From: Candidatus Brocadiia bacterium
GTDB taxonomy: Bacteria > Planctomycetota > PUPC01 > DSUN01
Length of the DNA: 7,278 nt
Direction of reading: 5' to 3'
NCBI GenBank assembly: GCA_016782825.1
Contig: JADHXT010000171.1
Location: 1-7,278, forward strand
Part shown: piece by piece, positions 1 to 6,466 of the stretch
Layout: each line of letters opens with the position of its first letter
Position numbering within the stretch: position 1 is the first letter of the stretch
Program-made: the position numbers and the translations under genes
Notes under the pieces: model-generated
What the model was told of the DNA's origin: nothing
Databases searched by the model: none
The model's input: the letters and a program-made list of their open reading frames with translations, nothing else

Positions 1-990
1 GGCGTGTTCGACGCGCGCCTGGACGATCTCTTGCTCGACCGTGAGACGCCCGGCGGCACGGAAGCGGCGCTGGAGCGTGCGCGCGCCCACGCCGAGCGCC
101 GCGGCCACTTGGGGCGCGTGGATGGGCTCGGTGCGGCGGCTGTCGATGAACCACAGGGCGTCGGCCACCAGCGGATCGCCGGCAGCCTGCCGGTCCGTGC
201 TCTGGCGCGGCACCAGAACGGGCGGCACGAAACTGGCGCGGTAAGGCGCGGGCGCCCCCTCCATGAGCCGCTCAAGAAGCCGGGCCGCGAGGCGCCCCAC
301 CTGCGCGTAGTCGAAACGCAGGCTCGAGAGGCTCGGGGGCAAGCCGCAGACGACGGGGTCGTCGTCCGCCGCGACGACGCCTACGTCCTCGGGCACGCGC
401 AGCCCGCGGTCCAGCGCCTGGTCGGCCACGGCGCGAGCCAACACGGGCTGGGCCGCGAAGATGCCCGCGGGGTATCGGCGCTGGCCCAGCCACTCGCCCA
501 GAGCGGTCACCACTTTGCCCCATCCACGGGGCATGTCTGCAAACGTCGCGTACGTTCGAGCCGTCGCGACGCCCCGCCCCAGCCAGCGCAACGCGTGGTC
601 GAATTGCACGCGCTCGACCCGGGACTGGATCTGCCGGGTGAACCCGACGTACGCGAAACTCCTGTAGCCCCGTTCGACCAAATGGCGTGCGGCCATTCTG
701 CCCGCCGCGAAGCGATTCTCGATGGCGTGCGCGTATCCCTGTTGCCGCTGGCTCCAGTCGATGCAGACGAACGGCGCGGCGGAGTCCCTGAGCGAACTCG
801 CCAGCCCTTGCTTCGTGCGGACGAGGATGCCGTCATACGCGCCGGCGGGCCGTCGGAGCGCGGCGGGGTCGAGCACCAGGCGCCATCCAGCCGCCTCCGC
901 ATGCTCGGCGCAGCCTCGGAGTATCTCTCGGTGGCGTTGGCTGAGTGGCGGGGCGCCCAGGATGGCAGCGATTCGTCGTGTTGGGGCCAT
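1..990 (-). CDS. XylR-like AraC-family transcriptional regulator with LacI-type sugar-sensing domain (C-terminus cut by window edge)
   Basis: The frame is open from the ATG at 990 to the window edge (330 residues visible). The start is set by a strong Shine-Dalgarno, GGAGGAGG at 993-1000, two bases upstream of the ATG. Residues about 5-265 look like a LacI/periplasmic-binding-protein sensor: AYDGILVR (51-58), a GYRSFAYVGF strand (108-117), VPEDVGVVAADDDP (199-212), LSSLRFDYAQVGRLAARLL (221-239) and RQSTD (262-266). These match the ligand-binding half of xylose-operon regulator XylR. Residues about 285-330 begin an AraC-type domain: the first helix-turn-helix is at about 291-313 (VAAALGVGARTLQRRF). 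By comparison with E. coli XylR (392 aa), about 55-60 residues with the second helix-turn-helix lie outside the window. Known XylR binds D-xylose and activates xylose genes. The ligand and targets here are unknown, since PVC-type genomes carry many such paralogues. The gene has its own promoter and candidate operator upstream. Family call is firm; ligand is not. Confidence 0.9.
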   Translation of the reverse strand, partial: MAPTRRIAAILGAPPLSQRHREILRGCAEHAEAAGWRLVLDPAALRRPAGAYDGILVRTKQGLASSLRDSAAPFVCIDWSQRQQGYAHAIENRFAAGRMAARHLVERGYRSFAYVGFTRQIQSRVERVQFDHALRWLGRGVATARTYATFADMPRGWGKVVTALGEWLGQRRYPAGIFAAQPVLARAVADQALDRGLRVPEDVGVVAADDDPVVCGLPPSLSSLRFDYAQVGRLAARLLERLMEGAPAPYRASFVPPVLVPRQSTDRQAAGDPLVADALWFIDSRRTEPIHAPQVAAALGVGARTLQRRFRAAGRLTVEQEIVQARVEHA

Positions 991-992
991 AT

Positions 993-1000
993 CCTCCTCC
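993..1000 (-). promoter_or_regulatory. Ribosome binding site of the XylR-like regulator
   Basis: On the minus strand GGAGGAGG is followed by AT and then the ATG at 990. It is the strongest Shine-Dalgarno in the window and fixes the regulator start. Two overlapping AGGAGG-like registers are possible, giving spacing of 2 or 5 bases. Confidence 0.75.
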
Positions 1001-1028
1001 TGTGGCACACGCGGCTGGGGCCGTCCCG

Positions 1029-1058
1029 ATTGTATCCCCTGTGTGTCGTAATACGCAA
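1029..1058 (-). promoter_or_regulatory. Sigma70-like promoter of the XylR-like regulator
   Basis: On the minus strand, TTGCGT (1058-1053) is followed after 18 bp by TACAAT (1034-1029). The -10 matches consensus at five of six positions and the -35 at three of six. Transcription would start near 1022 and leave a leader of about 32 nt before the ATG at 990. The weak -35 overlaps the repeats at 1044-1075, as expected for a regulated promoter. The consensus match is visible; activity is inferred. Confidence 0.55.
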
Positions 1059-1075
1059 CCGTATGTCGTCATTCG
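1044..1075 (-). promoter_or_regulatory. Candidate operator: 12-bp direct repeat with 20-bp period plus a small palindrome
   Basis: On the plus strand TGTCGTAATACG (1044-1055) and TGTCGTCATTCG (1064-1075) match at 10 of 12 positions and start exactly 20 bp apart, so they face the same side of the helix. Between and overlapping them is a perfect palindrome, ATACG-caac-CGTAT (1051-1064). AraC-type domains typically bind tandem direct repeats about 21 bp apart. These repeats sit over the -35 of the promoter for the AraC-type regulator at 990, so autoregulation is the natural reading. The binding protein is inferred. Confidence 0.5.
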
Positions 1076-1090
1076 GCATTCACCGAGGCC

Positions 1091-1125
1091 GCGTGGGGGT
1101 CCGTGTGGGCGGTGTGTCCCCACGC
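1091..1125. repeat. Perfect 8-bp inverted repeat (possible hairpin) downstream of the isomerase gene
   Basis: GCGTGGGG (1091-1098) and CCCCACGC (1118-1125) are exact reverse complements separated by 19 bases. The repeat lies 115 nt past the isomerase stop and about 15 bp upstream of the candidate operator. No T-run follows on either strand, so it does not look like a standard intrinsic terminator. It could be a processing or mRNA 3'-end hairpin, or chance in GC-rich DNA. Confidence 0.35.
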
Positions 1126-1239
1126 CGCGTCCTCTTCCCCATGCGCGAGAGAGGGGGCCCAAGACGCCGGGCAGCCTGCCTCGCCAAGGCTACGCAGCCC
1201 AGGAAGACGCCCCGCCTGCAAAACAATTCGTTCCGCGAC

Positions 1240-2040
1240 TCACAGCAGCGCGCGCAGGCGCTCCAGACTCCGGCGGTAGCCGTCCTCGAGGGTGGGCGAA
1301 GGAGCCAACTCCAGGCAGAGCGTTCCTGCGTAATCCACCTCGGCGAGAGCCTCCACGATCTCCGCGAAGTCGATCCGTCCCGAGCCCAACGGCAGGTGGT
1401 CGTGCTGGCCATCGTAGTCGTGCAGGTGCACGTGCACGATCTTCTCCCCCAAGTGGCGGATGAGCCCCCCCAGCGTGTGCCAGGGGCGGTAGGCGGCGCC
1501 GTCGCGGAAGCTCAGGTGCCCCACGTCGATCGTCACGCCTGTGGCCTCGAAGTCCACCCGTTCGAACAGGTCGAAGTGCTCGGTGGCCTCCAGGCCGATG
1601 GTCACGCCAAGCCCGGCAGCGGTTTCGTCGAGCGCCAGGAGCGACTCGGTCAGCAGGCCCTTCCGCTCGTCGGGTGAGATGGCGGCGCCGGTGGCTCCCG
1701 CGTGAACGGTGACGGTGGCGGCGTCCACGCGGCTGGCCAGCAGGAGCGACTGCTCGATAAGCTCGATGGAGCCCTCGCGAACCCGCTCGTTGGGGCTTAC
1801 GAGGCTCACGTCGAACAGCTCGAAGGGGGCGTGGATGTGCGCCTCGGCGAAGGGCTCGATGGCGTCGCTCAGGCGGGTCAGATCGGCCGGGGCCATCGTG
1901 GCCGGGTCGATGCCGCGTCGCAGCGCCAGGATGGGTGCGGTGTGGAAGGCGATGGCGTCGAAGCCGTTGGCGCGTGCCCAGTCGATCTGCTCGTGGAAGC
2001 TCCGCTCGCCGATCTCCCACACCATGAGGCCCACGTGCAT
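1240..2040 (-). CDS. Sugar phosphate isomerase/epimerase-like TIM-barrel protein (xylose isomerase-like, AP endonuclease 2 fold)
   Basis: A complete cytoplasmic protein of 266 aa, normal for this superfamily, with no signal peptide or membrane segment. Family members use a divalent metal to isomerise or epimerise sugars and sugar phosphates; some are endonucleases, others inositol- or keto-sugar enzymes. Visible metal and active-site candidates are H113 (TVHAG), E151 in GLEATEH, D172 and H175 in TIDVGH, H204/H206 in VHVHLHDYDG, the loop HDHLPLGSG (213-221) and E244 in CLELAP. The E-D-H-E set is the classic metal-binding pattern of this fold. The start has an AAGGA at 2050-2054, nine bases from the ATG. 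The gene follows the membrane-protein gene by 17 nt, so it is probably the last gene of that transcript. It is much shorter than true xylose isomerase XylA. The neighbouring sugar-responsive regulator hints at carbohydrate metabolism, but the substrate cannot be read from the sequence. Confidence 0.88.
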   Translation of the reverse strand: MHVGLMVWEIGERSFHEQIDWARANGFDAIAFHTAPILALRRGIDPATMAPADLTRLSDAIEPFAEAHIHAPFELFDVSLVSPNERVREGSIELIEQSLLLASRVDAATVTVHAGATGAAISPDERKGLLTESLLALDETAAGLGVTIGLEATEHFDLFERVDFEATGVTIDVGHLSFRDGAAYRPWHTLGGLIRHLGEKIVHVHLHDYDGQHDHLPLGSGRIDFAEIVEALAEVDYAGTLCLELAPSPTLEDGYRRSLERLRALL

Positions 2041-2049
2041 GCGACGGGT

Positions 2050-2054
2050 TCCTT
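2050..2054 (-). promoter_or_regulatory. Ribosome binding site of the isomerase-like gene
   Basis: AAGGA on the minus strand, nine bases upstream of the ATG at 2040. It lies in the 17-nt gap after the stop codon of the preceding gene, which supports co-transcription with independent re-initiation. Confidence 0.55.
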
Positions 2055-2057
2055 GCG

Positions 2058-2648
2058 CTACTTGCTCACGCCGGCCTGTTCGAGCATCTTGCGCATCTCA
2101 CGCATGGCGCGGACGAACTCCGCTCGGTTCTTTGGTGTCGTGGAGGCGTGGCGTTCCATGAGACGCTGCTTGCTGATGCCGCCGTGCGCGCCGCCCCCAC
2201 GCCTGTGTTGGGTTCTGGCCTGCATCTCGCGCAGAGCAATGTTCCGCAGGGCCGCCGGCATGGCCTTGAAGTATTTGACCATGCTCGTGCCCATCTTGGC
2301 AAACATGCGGGAGCGCTGCTCCTCCGACACGAGGTCCATGAGCTTGCGGCGCTGTTCCGGTTTGAGGGCCTCGAAGCGCTTGCGCAGGTTTTCGTCGCCC
2401 ATGGCCTTGACGATGAGCTTCTCGAACTCGTGGGGCGGCAGGCGCTCGACGGTGGAGGCCACGTCGGCAATCCAGCCCTTCACCTTCTCGTCGGAGAGTT
2501 GGGTGGGGTCGGAGCCCATGACGGTGTCGTACACCTGCTCGGCGGTGGACGGAGGCGGCTCGGGCCAGAAGTGCCAGGCGACCAGCGAGGCCGCTGCGGC
2601 CAGGCTGACGACAGACACGGTGACGAGGACGACCGTCTTGCGTGCCAT
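2058..2648 (-). CDS. Membrane-anchored helical protein of unknown function
   Basis: I do not recognise this 196-aa protein. Residues 1-4 are basic (MARK) and residues 5-27 form one hydrophobic segment (about VVLVTVSVVSLAAAASLVAW), so it is probably an uncleaved membrane anchor or signal sequence with the rest outside the membrane. A short proline linker (PEPPPS, 29-34) follows. Residues about 38-145 are charged and apparently all-helical, with two similar stretches, LKPEQRRKLMDL (95-106) and VSEEQRSRMFAKM (107-119), that faintly recall the LTxxQ-type repeats of periplasmic Spy/CpxP proteins. A basic, glycine-rich patch, HRRGGGAHGG (148-157), separates a final methionine-rich helix (about 174-193). 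The ATG shares its first base with the prepilin stop codon (TGATG), and GGAGAG lies just upstream, so translation is probably coupled. The reading frame extends further upstream, but that part overlaps the prepilin and has no membrane signal. Function is open; a link to export or assembly of the adjacent pseudopilin is only a guess. Confidence 0.82.
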   Translation of the reverse strand: MARKTVVLVTVSVVSLAAAASLVAWHFWPEPPPSTAEQVYDTVMGSDPTQLSDEKVKGWIADVASTVERLPPHEFEKLIVKAMGDENLRKRFEALKPEQRRKLMDLVSEEQRSRMFAKMGTSMVKYFKAMPAALRNIALREMQARTQHRRGGGAHGGISKQRLMERHASTTPKNRAEFVRAMREMRKMLEQAGVSK

Positions 2649-2650
2649 CA
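2646..2650 (-). promoter_or_regulatory. TGATG stop/start overlap coupling two genes
   Basis: On the minus strand the prepilin stop TGA (2650-2648) shares its A with the next gene's ATG (2648-2646). GGAG about eight bases upstream can serve for re-initiation. This arrangement usually indicates translational coupling. Confidence 0.7.
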
Positions 2651-3217
2651 GAAGCTCTCCACGTGGTTGTCGGTGAAGAGGCCGTTGGTGCCGATGCGGC
2701 TGCCGCGCTTGTGGAAGGCCTCGTAGTCGCGCAGCAAGGGGATGTTCTCCAGCTTGAATGGGACGAAGGCCACTTGCATGCCGGGCTTCAGGTGGTTGAA
2801 GATCTCTGCCCACTCATAGCTGCTTCCCTCGCCGATGTAGTAGGTGCGATGGGTGTAGGTGGGGTCGGTGGGCTTGTCGTCGGGACACTCGAAGACGTCG
2901 CGCGAGGCATACTTGACCAGCAGATCGGCCATGCGCGGCAGGCCCGGCTCCGGCTCGGTGGAGGGCATGATGCTGGAGCAGGGATACCAGTTTTCGTGGA
3001 ACTCCACGTAGATGTTGATGGCCTTGCCGATCTGGCCGAGGTTGCTCGTGCACTGGGAGTTGCGGGCGAGGGAACGCGCGCGCATGGCCACGGGGAGCAG
3101 AATGGCGGCCAGCAGGCTGATGACCGAGATGGATACCAGAAGCTCGATGAGCGTGAACGCGCGGCGGGCGGGCCGGGACGGCTCACGGGAGCTCGGGGCT
3201 TGCGGGTGCGGGTTCAT
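2648..3217 (-). CDS. Prepilin-like protein with N-terminal cleavage/methylation motif (type II secretion / PVC-type pseudopilin)
   Basis: A 189-aa protein with a type IV prepilin leader: a basic 20-residue start ending RRA, then FTLIELLVSISV with the hydrophobic helix at about 21-45. Cleavage would fall before F21, with E25 as the conserved glutamate. The residue before the site is Ala20 rather than the usual Gly. After the helix come RNSQCTSNLGQIGKAINIY (52-70), C80, FECPDD (109-114) and a C-terminal GTNGLFTDNHV (176-186). This is the layout of the large prepilin/H-X9-DG protein class of Planctomycetota and relatives. Here the tail is altered: H169 is followed by 13 residues and then D183-N184. 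Such proteins are exported and processed by prepilin peptidase; most have no known individual role. The start at 3217 is forced, because no other ATG, GTG or TTG lies between it and the leader motif. It has GGAGG three bases upstream and lies inside plsC, overlapping its last 35 nt. Confidence 0.88.
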   Translation of the reverse strand: MNPHPQAPSSREPSRPARRAFTLIELLVSISVISLLAAILLPVAMRARSLARNSQCTSNLGQIGKAINIYVEFHENWYPCSSIMPSTEPEPGLPRMADLLVKYASRDVFECPDDKPTDPTYTHRTYYIGEGSSYEWAEIFNHLKPGMQVAFVPFKLENIPLLRDYEAFHKRGSRIGTNGLFTDNHVESF

Positions 3218-3914
3218 GGGCCTCCGCCTGGCTGGTCGATGTCGCCCCCTCGGGCACCTGGGGCTGGCCTGACCGTGTCCTGGCCACCTGCACGCACCGG
3301 CGGATGGCCTGGGTGACGCGCTCGGGCAGGTCGGCGCGGCCTGCGTCTGCCGCAGGGATGGGCTGACCGACCACCATCGTAATGGTTGACTGCCGAAAAG
3401 TCCAATGGTCTGGCGGCAGGAAGGCGTCGATGCCCGCCAGGCCGACGGGCACGACCGGGGCGTTGCCCAGGCGGGCCAGGAGGCCGACACCGCGCAACGC
3501 GCTGTGGGTCTGGCCGTCGCGGCTGATGCGCCCCTCGGGGAAGATCCCCAGCGCACGCCCGTCGCGGAGGGCTTCGATGCCTCGCCGCAATGCCCTGCGG
3601 TTGAGGCCGCTCTCCCGCACAGGCACGCAGCCCCAGAAGCGGAAGAACCACTCCGCTACGGGGACCTGGTAGTAGCGCTCGGTCATCAGGAAAGTGAGGT
3701 GTCGCGGGCAGAAGACCTGGAGGACGACGGGGTCGGCCATGCTGGTGTGGTTGGAGGCGAGGATGACGCGGCCTGTGCGGGGAATGTTGTCGGTGCCGAT
3801 CACGCGCGTGCGGCACAGATGCCGTAGGAGCAGGCGCAGCGGGAGCCCCACGTTGGCGAGGAAGACGCGTCGGGCCAGACGCTGAAGCAGGGTTGGGGAC
3901 GCGGGGAGCGCCAT
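3183..3914 (-). CDS. plsC: 1-acyl-sn-glycerol-3-phosphate acyltransferase (PlsC/LPLAT family)
   Basis: A membrane-associated enzyme that transfers an acyl chain to lysophosphatidic acid, giving phosphatidic acid for phospholipid synthesis. In the 243-aa form, the catalytic block I NHTSMAD is at 55-61 (His56 and Asp61). Block II is around GCVPVRESGLNRRAL (95-109), block III FPEGR is at 125-129, and a block IV-like VVPVG is at 154-158. Length is normal for the family. Residues about 17-35 are hydrophobic enough for membrane association. I chose the start at 3914 because GAGG (3920-3923) sits five bases upstream; an in-frame ATG at 3935 would add seven residues but lacks a good Shine-Dalgarno. 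The gene follows ftsK by 54 nt and overlaps the next gene by 35 nt. The C-terminal 20 or so residues are low-complexity and coincide with that overlap. A glycolipid or ornithine-lipid acyltransferase of the same family cannot be excluded. Confidence 0.9.
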   Translation of the reverse strand: MALPASPTLLQRLARRVFLANVGLPLRLLLRHLCRTRVIGTDNIPRTGRVILASNHTSMADPVVLQVFCPRHLTFLMTERYYQVPVAEWFFRFWGCVPVRESGLNRRALRRGIEALRDGRALGIFPEGRISRDGQTHSALRGVGLLARLGNAPVVPVGLAGIDAFLPPDHWTFRQSTITMVVGQPIPAADAGRADLPERVTQAIRRCVQVARTRSGQPQVPEGATSTSQAEAHEPAPASPELP

Positions 3915-3919
3915 CGATC

Positions 3920-3923
3920 CCTC
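3920..3923 (-). promoter_or_regulatory. Ribosome binding site deciding the plsC start
   Basis: GAGG on the minus strand five bases before the ATG at 3914. The alternative ATG at 3935 has only a weak GGA 13 bases upstream, so the inner start is preferred. Confidence 0.5.
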
Positions 3924-3968
3924 AGCAGCAGGCATTCGTCTGAGCGGTTCCGTGAGGCGTGGCGAACG

Positions 3969-6431
3969 TCAGGTGTCGTCTTCCACGTCCTCGAGCGAGG
4001 TGCTTTCCTGGAGGAGGTCGTCGTCGAGCCCGCGGTTGGGCGCGTCCGAGGCCGGCCCGCCGGCTCCACCGCCGCGTTGGGCGTCCCACTCGTCGAGGCT
4101 CATGACCACCTCGCGTGCCTTGGCTCCCTTGTAGTCGCCCACGATGCCCTCGATGGCCATCATGTCGATGAGGCGTGCGGCCCGGGTGTAGCCGATCTCG
4201 AGCTTGCGCTGGAGGAGCGACACCGAGCCTCGGCGGCTGGCGAGCACCACGCGGCAGGCCTCCTCGTAGCGCTCGTCGCCACTGAAGCCCTCGAGGTCGG
4301 ACCCGTCGGGCGCTCCGTCGTCGCCGCCCACGGACATCGAGCCAATCTTGAGCCGGAAGTCGGGCTCGCGCTGATCTTTGATGAACTGCACGACTCGGAG
4401 GACCTCCTCGTCGCTCAGGAAGGTGCCCTGGGCGCGGAGCATGTCGGCGGTGCCGGGGGCGAGGAAGAGCATGTCGCCGCAGCCGAGGAGCTTCTCGGCG
4501 CCGTTGCGGTCGAGGATGGTGCGGGAGTCGACCTTCGAGGTCACCTGGAACGAGATGCGTGTGGGCAGGTTGCTCTTGATGAGGCCGGTGATGACGTCCA
4601 CCGAGGGGCGCTGGGTGGCGAGGATGATGTGCAGGCCCACGGCACGCGACTTCTGGGCGAGGCGGGTGATGGACGTCTCGATGTTCTTCGAGGCCATCAT
4701 CATCATGTCTGCTAACTCGTCCACGATGATGACTATGTAGGGCAAATGGAATGGGTACTCTGCGTCGTTGGCCAGCTCGCCCACACGGTCGCGGATTTCA
4801 TCCTCGCTCAGGCGGTTGTAGGCGGAGATCGAGCGCACGCCCACCCGTGCGAGGGTGTCGTAGCGTTCGTCCATCGTCTTGCACGCCCAGTCGAGGATCC
4901 AGGCGGCGCGCTTCATGTCGGTCACCACGGGGGTGAGCAGGTGCGGCAGATCGGCATAGTGCGCCAACTCCACCACCTTGGGGTCGATGAGCACGAGCCG
5001 CACGTCGTCAGGGTGGCGGGTGAAAAGAATGGAAGAGATGATGGTGTTGATGCACACGCTCTTGCCCGAGCCGGTGGCGCCGGCGATGAGCAGATGGGGC
5101 ATGCGGGTGAGGTCGGCCACGATGGGCTGGCCGGAGGCGTCTTTGCCGAGGAAGAGCGGGATGTTGCGCTGTCGCTCGGCGGCCTTGCTTTCGAGGAGCT
5201 CGCGCATCCGCACGAGTTCCGTGTCGGTGTTGGGCAGCTCGATGCCGATGGTGGACTTGCCGGGGATGGGAGCCACGATGCGCACGGCGGGCGCCTTGGT
5301 GGCGATGGCGAGGTCGTCGGACAGGGCGGTGACCTTCGAGAGCTTGGTGCCGGCCTGGAGGGTGAGCTCGTAGCGGGTGACCACGGGGCCTTGGTCGATG
5401 TCCACCACGGTGGCGCCGATGCCAAACTCGCGGAGGGTGCGTTCGAGCACGTCGATCTGCTCCTGGACGTGTTCGCCGCGCTGCGAGTGGTCCACCACCT
5501 CGGGCTTGTCGAGGAGCGTGATGGGGGGCAGCACGTACGGCTTGGCGTCGGCACCGCGGTGCTCGGCCATCATGCCGGCCATCACTGCGCCGTCCCCCGC
5601 GGCCGGGGTCCCGTCCACATCGATCGTCTGGGGCGGCGAGTCCTGCTTCATGCGGTTCATGTAGCCCACGGTGACCGGGCGGCCTGTGTCTTGTGCCTCG
5701 GGCTCAGCGTCCTTGGGCTCGGGCTTGGTCTTGCCGAAGAGTGCCTTGAAGGCGGGACGCCTTTTCGGCTCGGGTTCGGGCTCGGCGACCGCGTCGTCGG
5801 GGGCTTCCTCGGCGACGGGTGCCGCCTTGGCGGGCTTGGCCTTCTTCTGCGTGGCCGGCTGCACCTTGGCGTCGGCCGCGCGCTGGCGAAGGAGGCCGAT
5901 GCCCCGCCCCGCGGCGGCAGCCGCGCGCAGCAGCGGCGGCACCACCAGCTCGTCCACCGAGAGCATCATGAGCGCCAGCAGTGAGATGGGGATGCCCAGG
6001 AGCCAGAGACCGGCGGCACCGAAGTAGTGTTGCACCACGCCGTGCAGCGCCACGCCCACCGTGCCGCCGTAGCCCACGAGGTCGGGAGGCGGCGCGCTCG
6101 TCGAGGCGAAGGTACACACGCACCCCACGAGCACTACGGCCCCCGTGGCGCGCACCACGATCTTCTCCGAGCCGCGGCCCAACAGGTTCAGCACGCTCCA
6201 CGCCATGCCCAGCACCACCACCACCCCCACGCCCAGCCCCATGCCCTGCCAGACGAAGTCGGCGAGGCGGGCGCCCACGATGCCCCCGCTGTTGTGGACG
6301 GGCGAGGCAGGCGGCATATGGTAGGTAGCCAAGTCGTGCCGGTCGAAGGTGACCAGGCTCACGACCGTGAAGGCGCACGCGCCAAGGACGAGTAGCGACG
6401 CAAAGGTGCGCAGCGGACCACTACGTGCCAT
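3969..6431 (-). CDS. ftsK: DNA translocase FtsK/SpoIIIE
   Basis: An 820-aa septal DNA pump that clears and aligns chromosome termini during division. The N-terminus has four hydrophobic segments (about 7-29, 59-84, 93-111, 139-159), the FtsK 4TM anchor. Residues about 165-310 are a low-complexity linker rich in Ala, Pro, Glu and Lys. The alpha domain follows (about 325-400; GPVVTRYEL, PGKSTIGIELPN). The RecA-like beta motor carries Walker A GATGSGKS (451-458), LIDPK (481-485), Walker B VIIVDELAD (567-575) and LATQRPSVDVITG (604-616). A C-terminal winged-helix gamma domain (about 721-780; LLQRKLEIGYTRAARLIDMM) would recognise KOPS-like DNA polarity sites and contact XerD where present. An acidic/glycine-rich tail of about 40 residues follows. 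All motor motifs are intact. I chose 6431 because GGAGG (6437-6441) lies five bases upstream; an ATG at 6443 would add four residues but has no Shine-Dalgarno. The linker is much shorter than in E. coli FtsK. Confidence 0.96.
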   Translation of the reverse strand: MARSGPLRTFASLLVLGACAFTVVSLVTFDRHDLATYHMPPASPVHNSGGIVGARLADFVWQGMGLGVGVVVVLGMAWSVLNLLGRGSEKIVVRATGAVVLVGCVCTFASTSAPPPDLVGYGGTVGVALHGVVQHYFGAAGLWLLGIPISLLALMMLSVDELVVPPLLRAAAAAGRGIGLLRQRAADAKVQPATQKKAKPAKAAPVAEEAPDDAVAEPEPEPKRRPAFKALFGKTKPEPKDAEPEAQDTGRPVTVGYMNRMKQDSPPQTIDVDGTPAAGDGAVMAGMMAEHRGADAKPYVLPPITLLDKPEVVDHSQRGEHVQEQIDVLERTLREFGIGATVVDIDQGPVVTRYELTLQAGTKLSKVTALSDDLAIATKAPAVRIVAPIPGKSTIGIELPNTDTELVRMRELLESKAAERQRNIPLFLGKDASGQPIVADLTRMPHLLIAGATGSGKSVCINTIISSILFTRHPDDVRLVLIDPKVVELAHYADLPHLLTPVVTDMKRAAWILDWACKTMDERYDTLARVGVRSISAYNRLSEDEIRDRVGELANDAEYPFHLPYIVIIVDELADMMMMASKNIETSITRLAQKSRAVGLHIILATQRPSVDVITGLIKSNLPTRISFQVTSKVDSRTILDRNGAEKLLGCGDMLFLAPGTADMLRAQGTFLSDEEVLRVVQFIKDQREPDFRLKIGSMSVGGDDGAPDGSDLEGFSGDERYEEACRVVLASRRGSVSLLQRKLEIGYTRAARLIDMMAIEGIVGDYKGAKAREVVMSLDEWDAQRGGGAGGPASDAPNRGLDDDLLQESTSLEDVEDDT

Positions 6432-6436
6432 GGGGG

Positions 6437-6441
6437 CCTCC
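6437..6441 (-). promoter_or_regulatory. Ribosome binding site deciding the ftsK start
   Basis: GGAGG on the minus strand, five bases before the ATG at 6431. It lies just after the competing ATG at 6443 and therefore favours the inner start. Confidence 0.65.
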
Positions 6442-6466
6442 ATCTGGGGCCGTAGATCGACTGCTC

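Noticed and set aside
1126..1239. Intrinsic terminator directly after the isomerase stop
   Set aside because: There is a short TTGTTTT just past the stop, but no stable GC stem precedes it in the right place, and small GGCAG/CTGCC inverted repeats further on have no room for a loop and no T-run.
4..1677. A 557-codon open frame on the plus strand
   Set aside because: It is antisense to both the XylR-like regulator and the isomerase gene, which have clear family motifs. Its own product is low-complexity Arg/Gly/Ala with no recognisable domain, as expected for a GC-rich antisense frame.
2649..2813. In-frame upstream extension of the unknown membrane protein (to 251 aa)
   Set aside because: It overlaps the prepilin C-terminus in another frame and would place the hydrophobic anchor internally. 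The TGATG start at 2648 has a Shine-Dalgarno and gives a normal N-terminal anchor.
3218..3556. In-frame upstream extension of the prepilin gene (to 302 aa)
   Set aside because: The extension lies inside the plsC catalytic region in another frame, is Arg/Ser/Pro-rich and would bury the prepilin leader deep inside the protein. The ATG at 3217 puts the leader at the N-terminus.
4746..5984. A 412-codon plus-strand open frame (and a 212-codon one at 4077-4715)
   Set aside because: Both lie fully antisense to ftsK, whose alpha, motor and gamma domains cover this region. Their His/Gly/Val-rich translations are codon-mirror artefacts.
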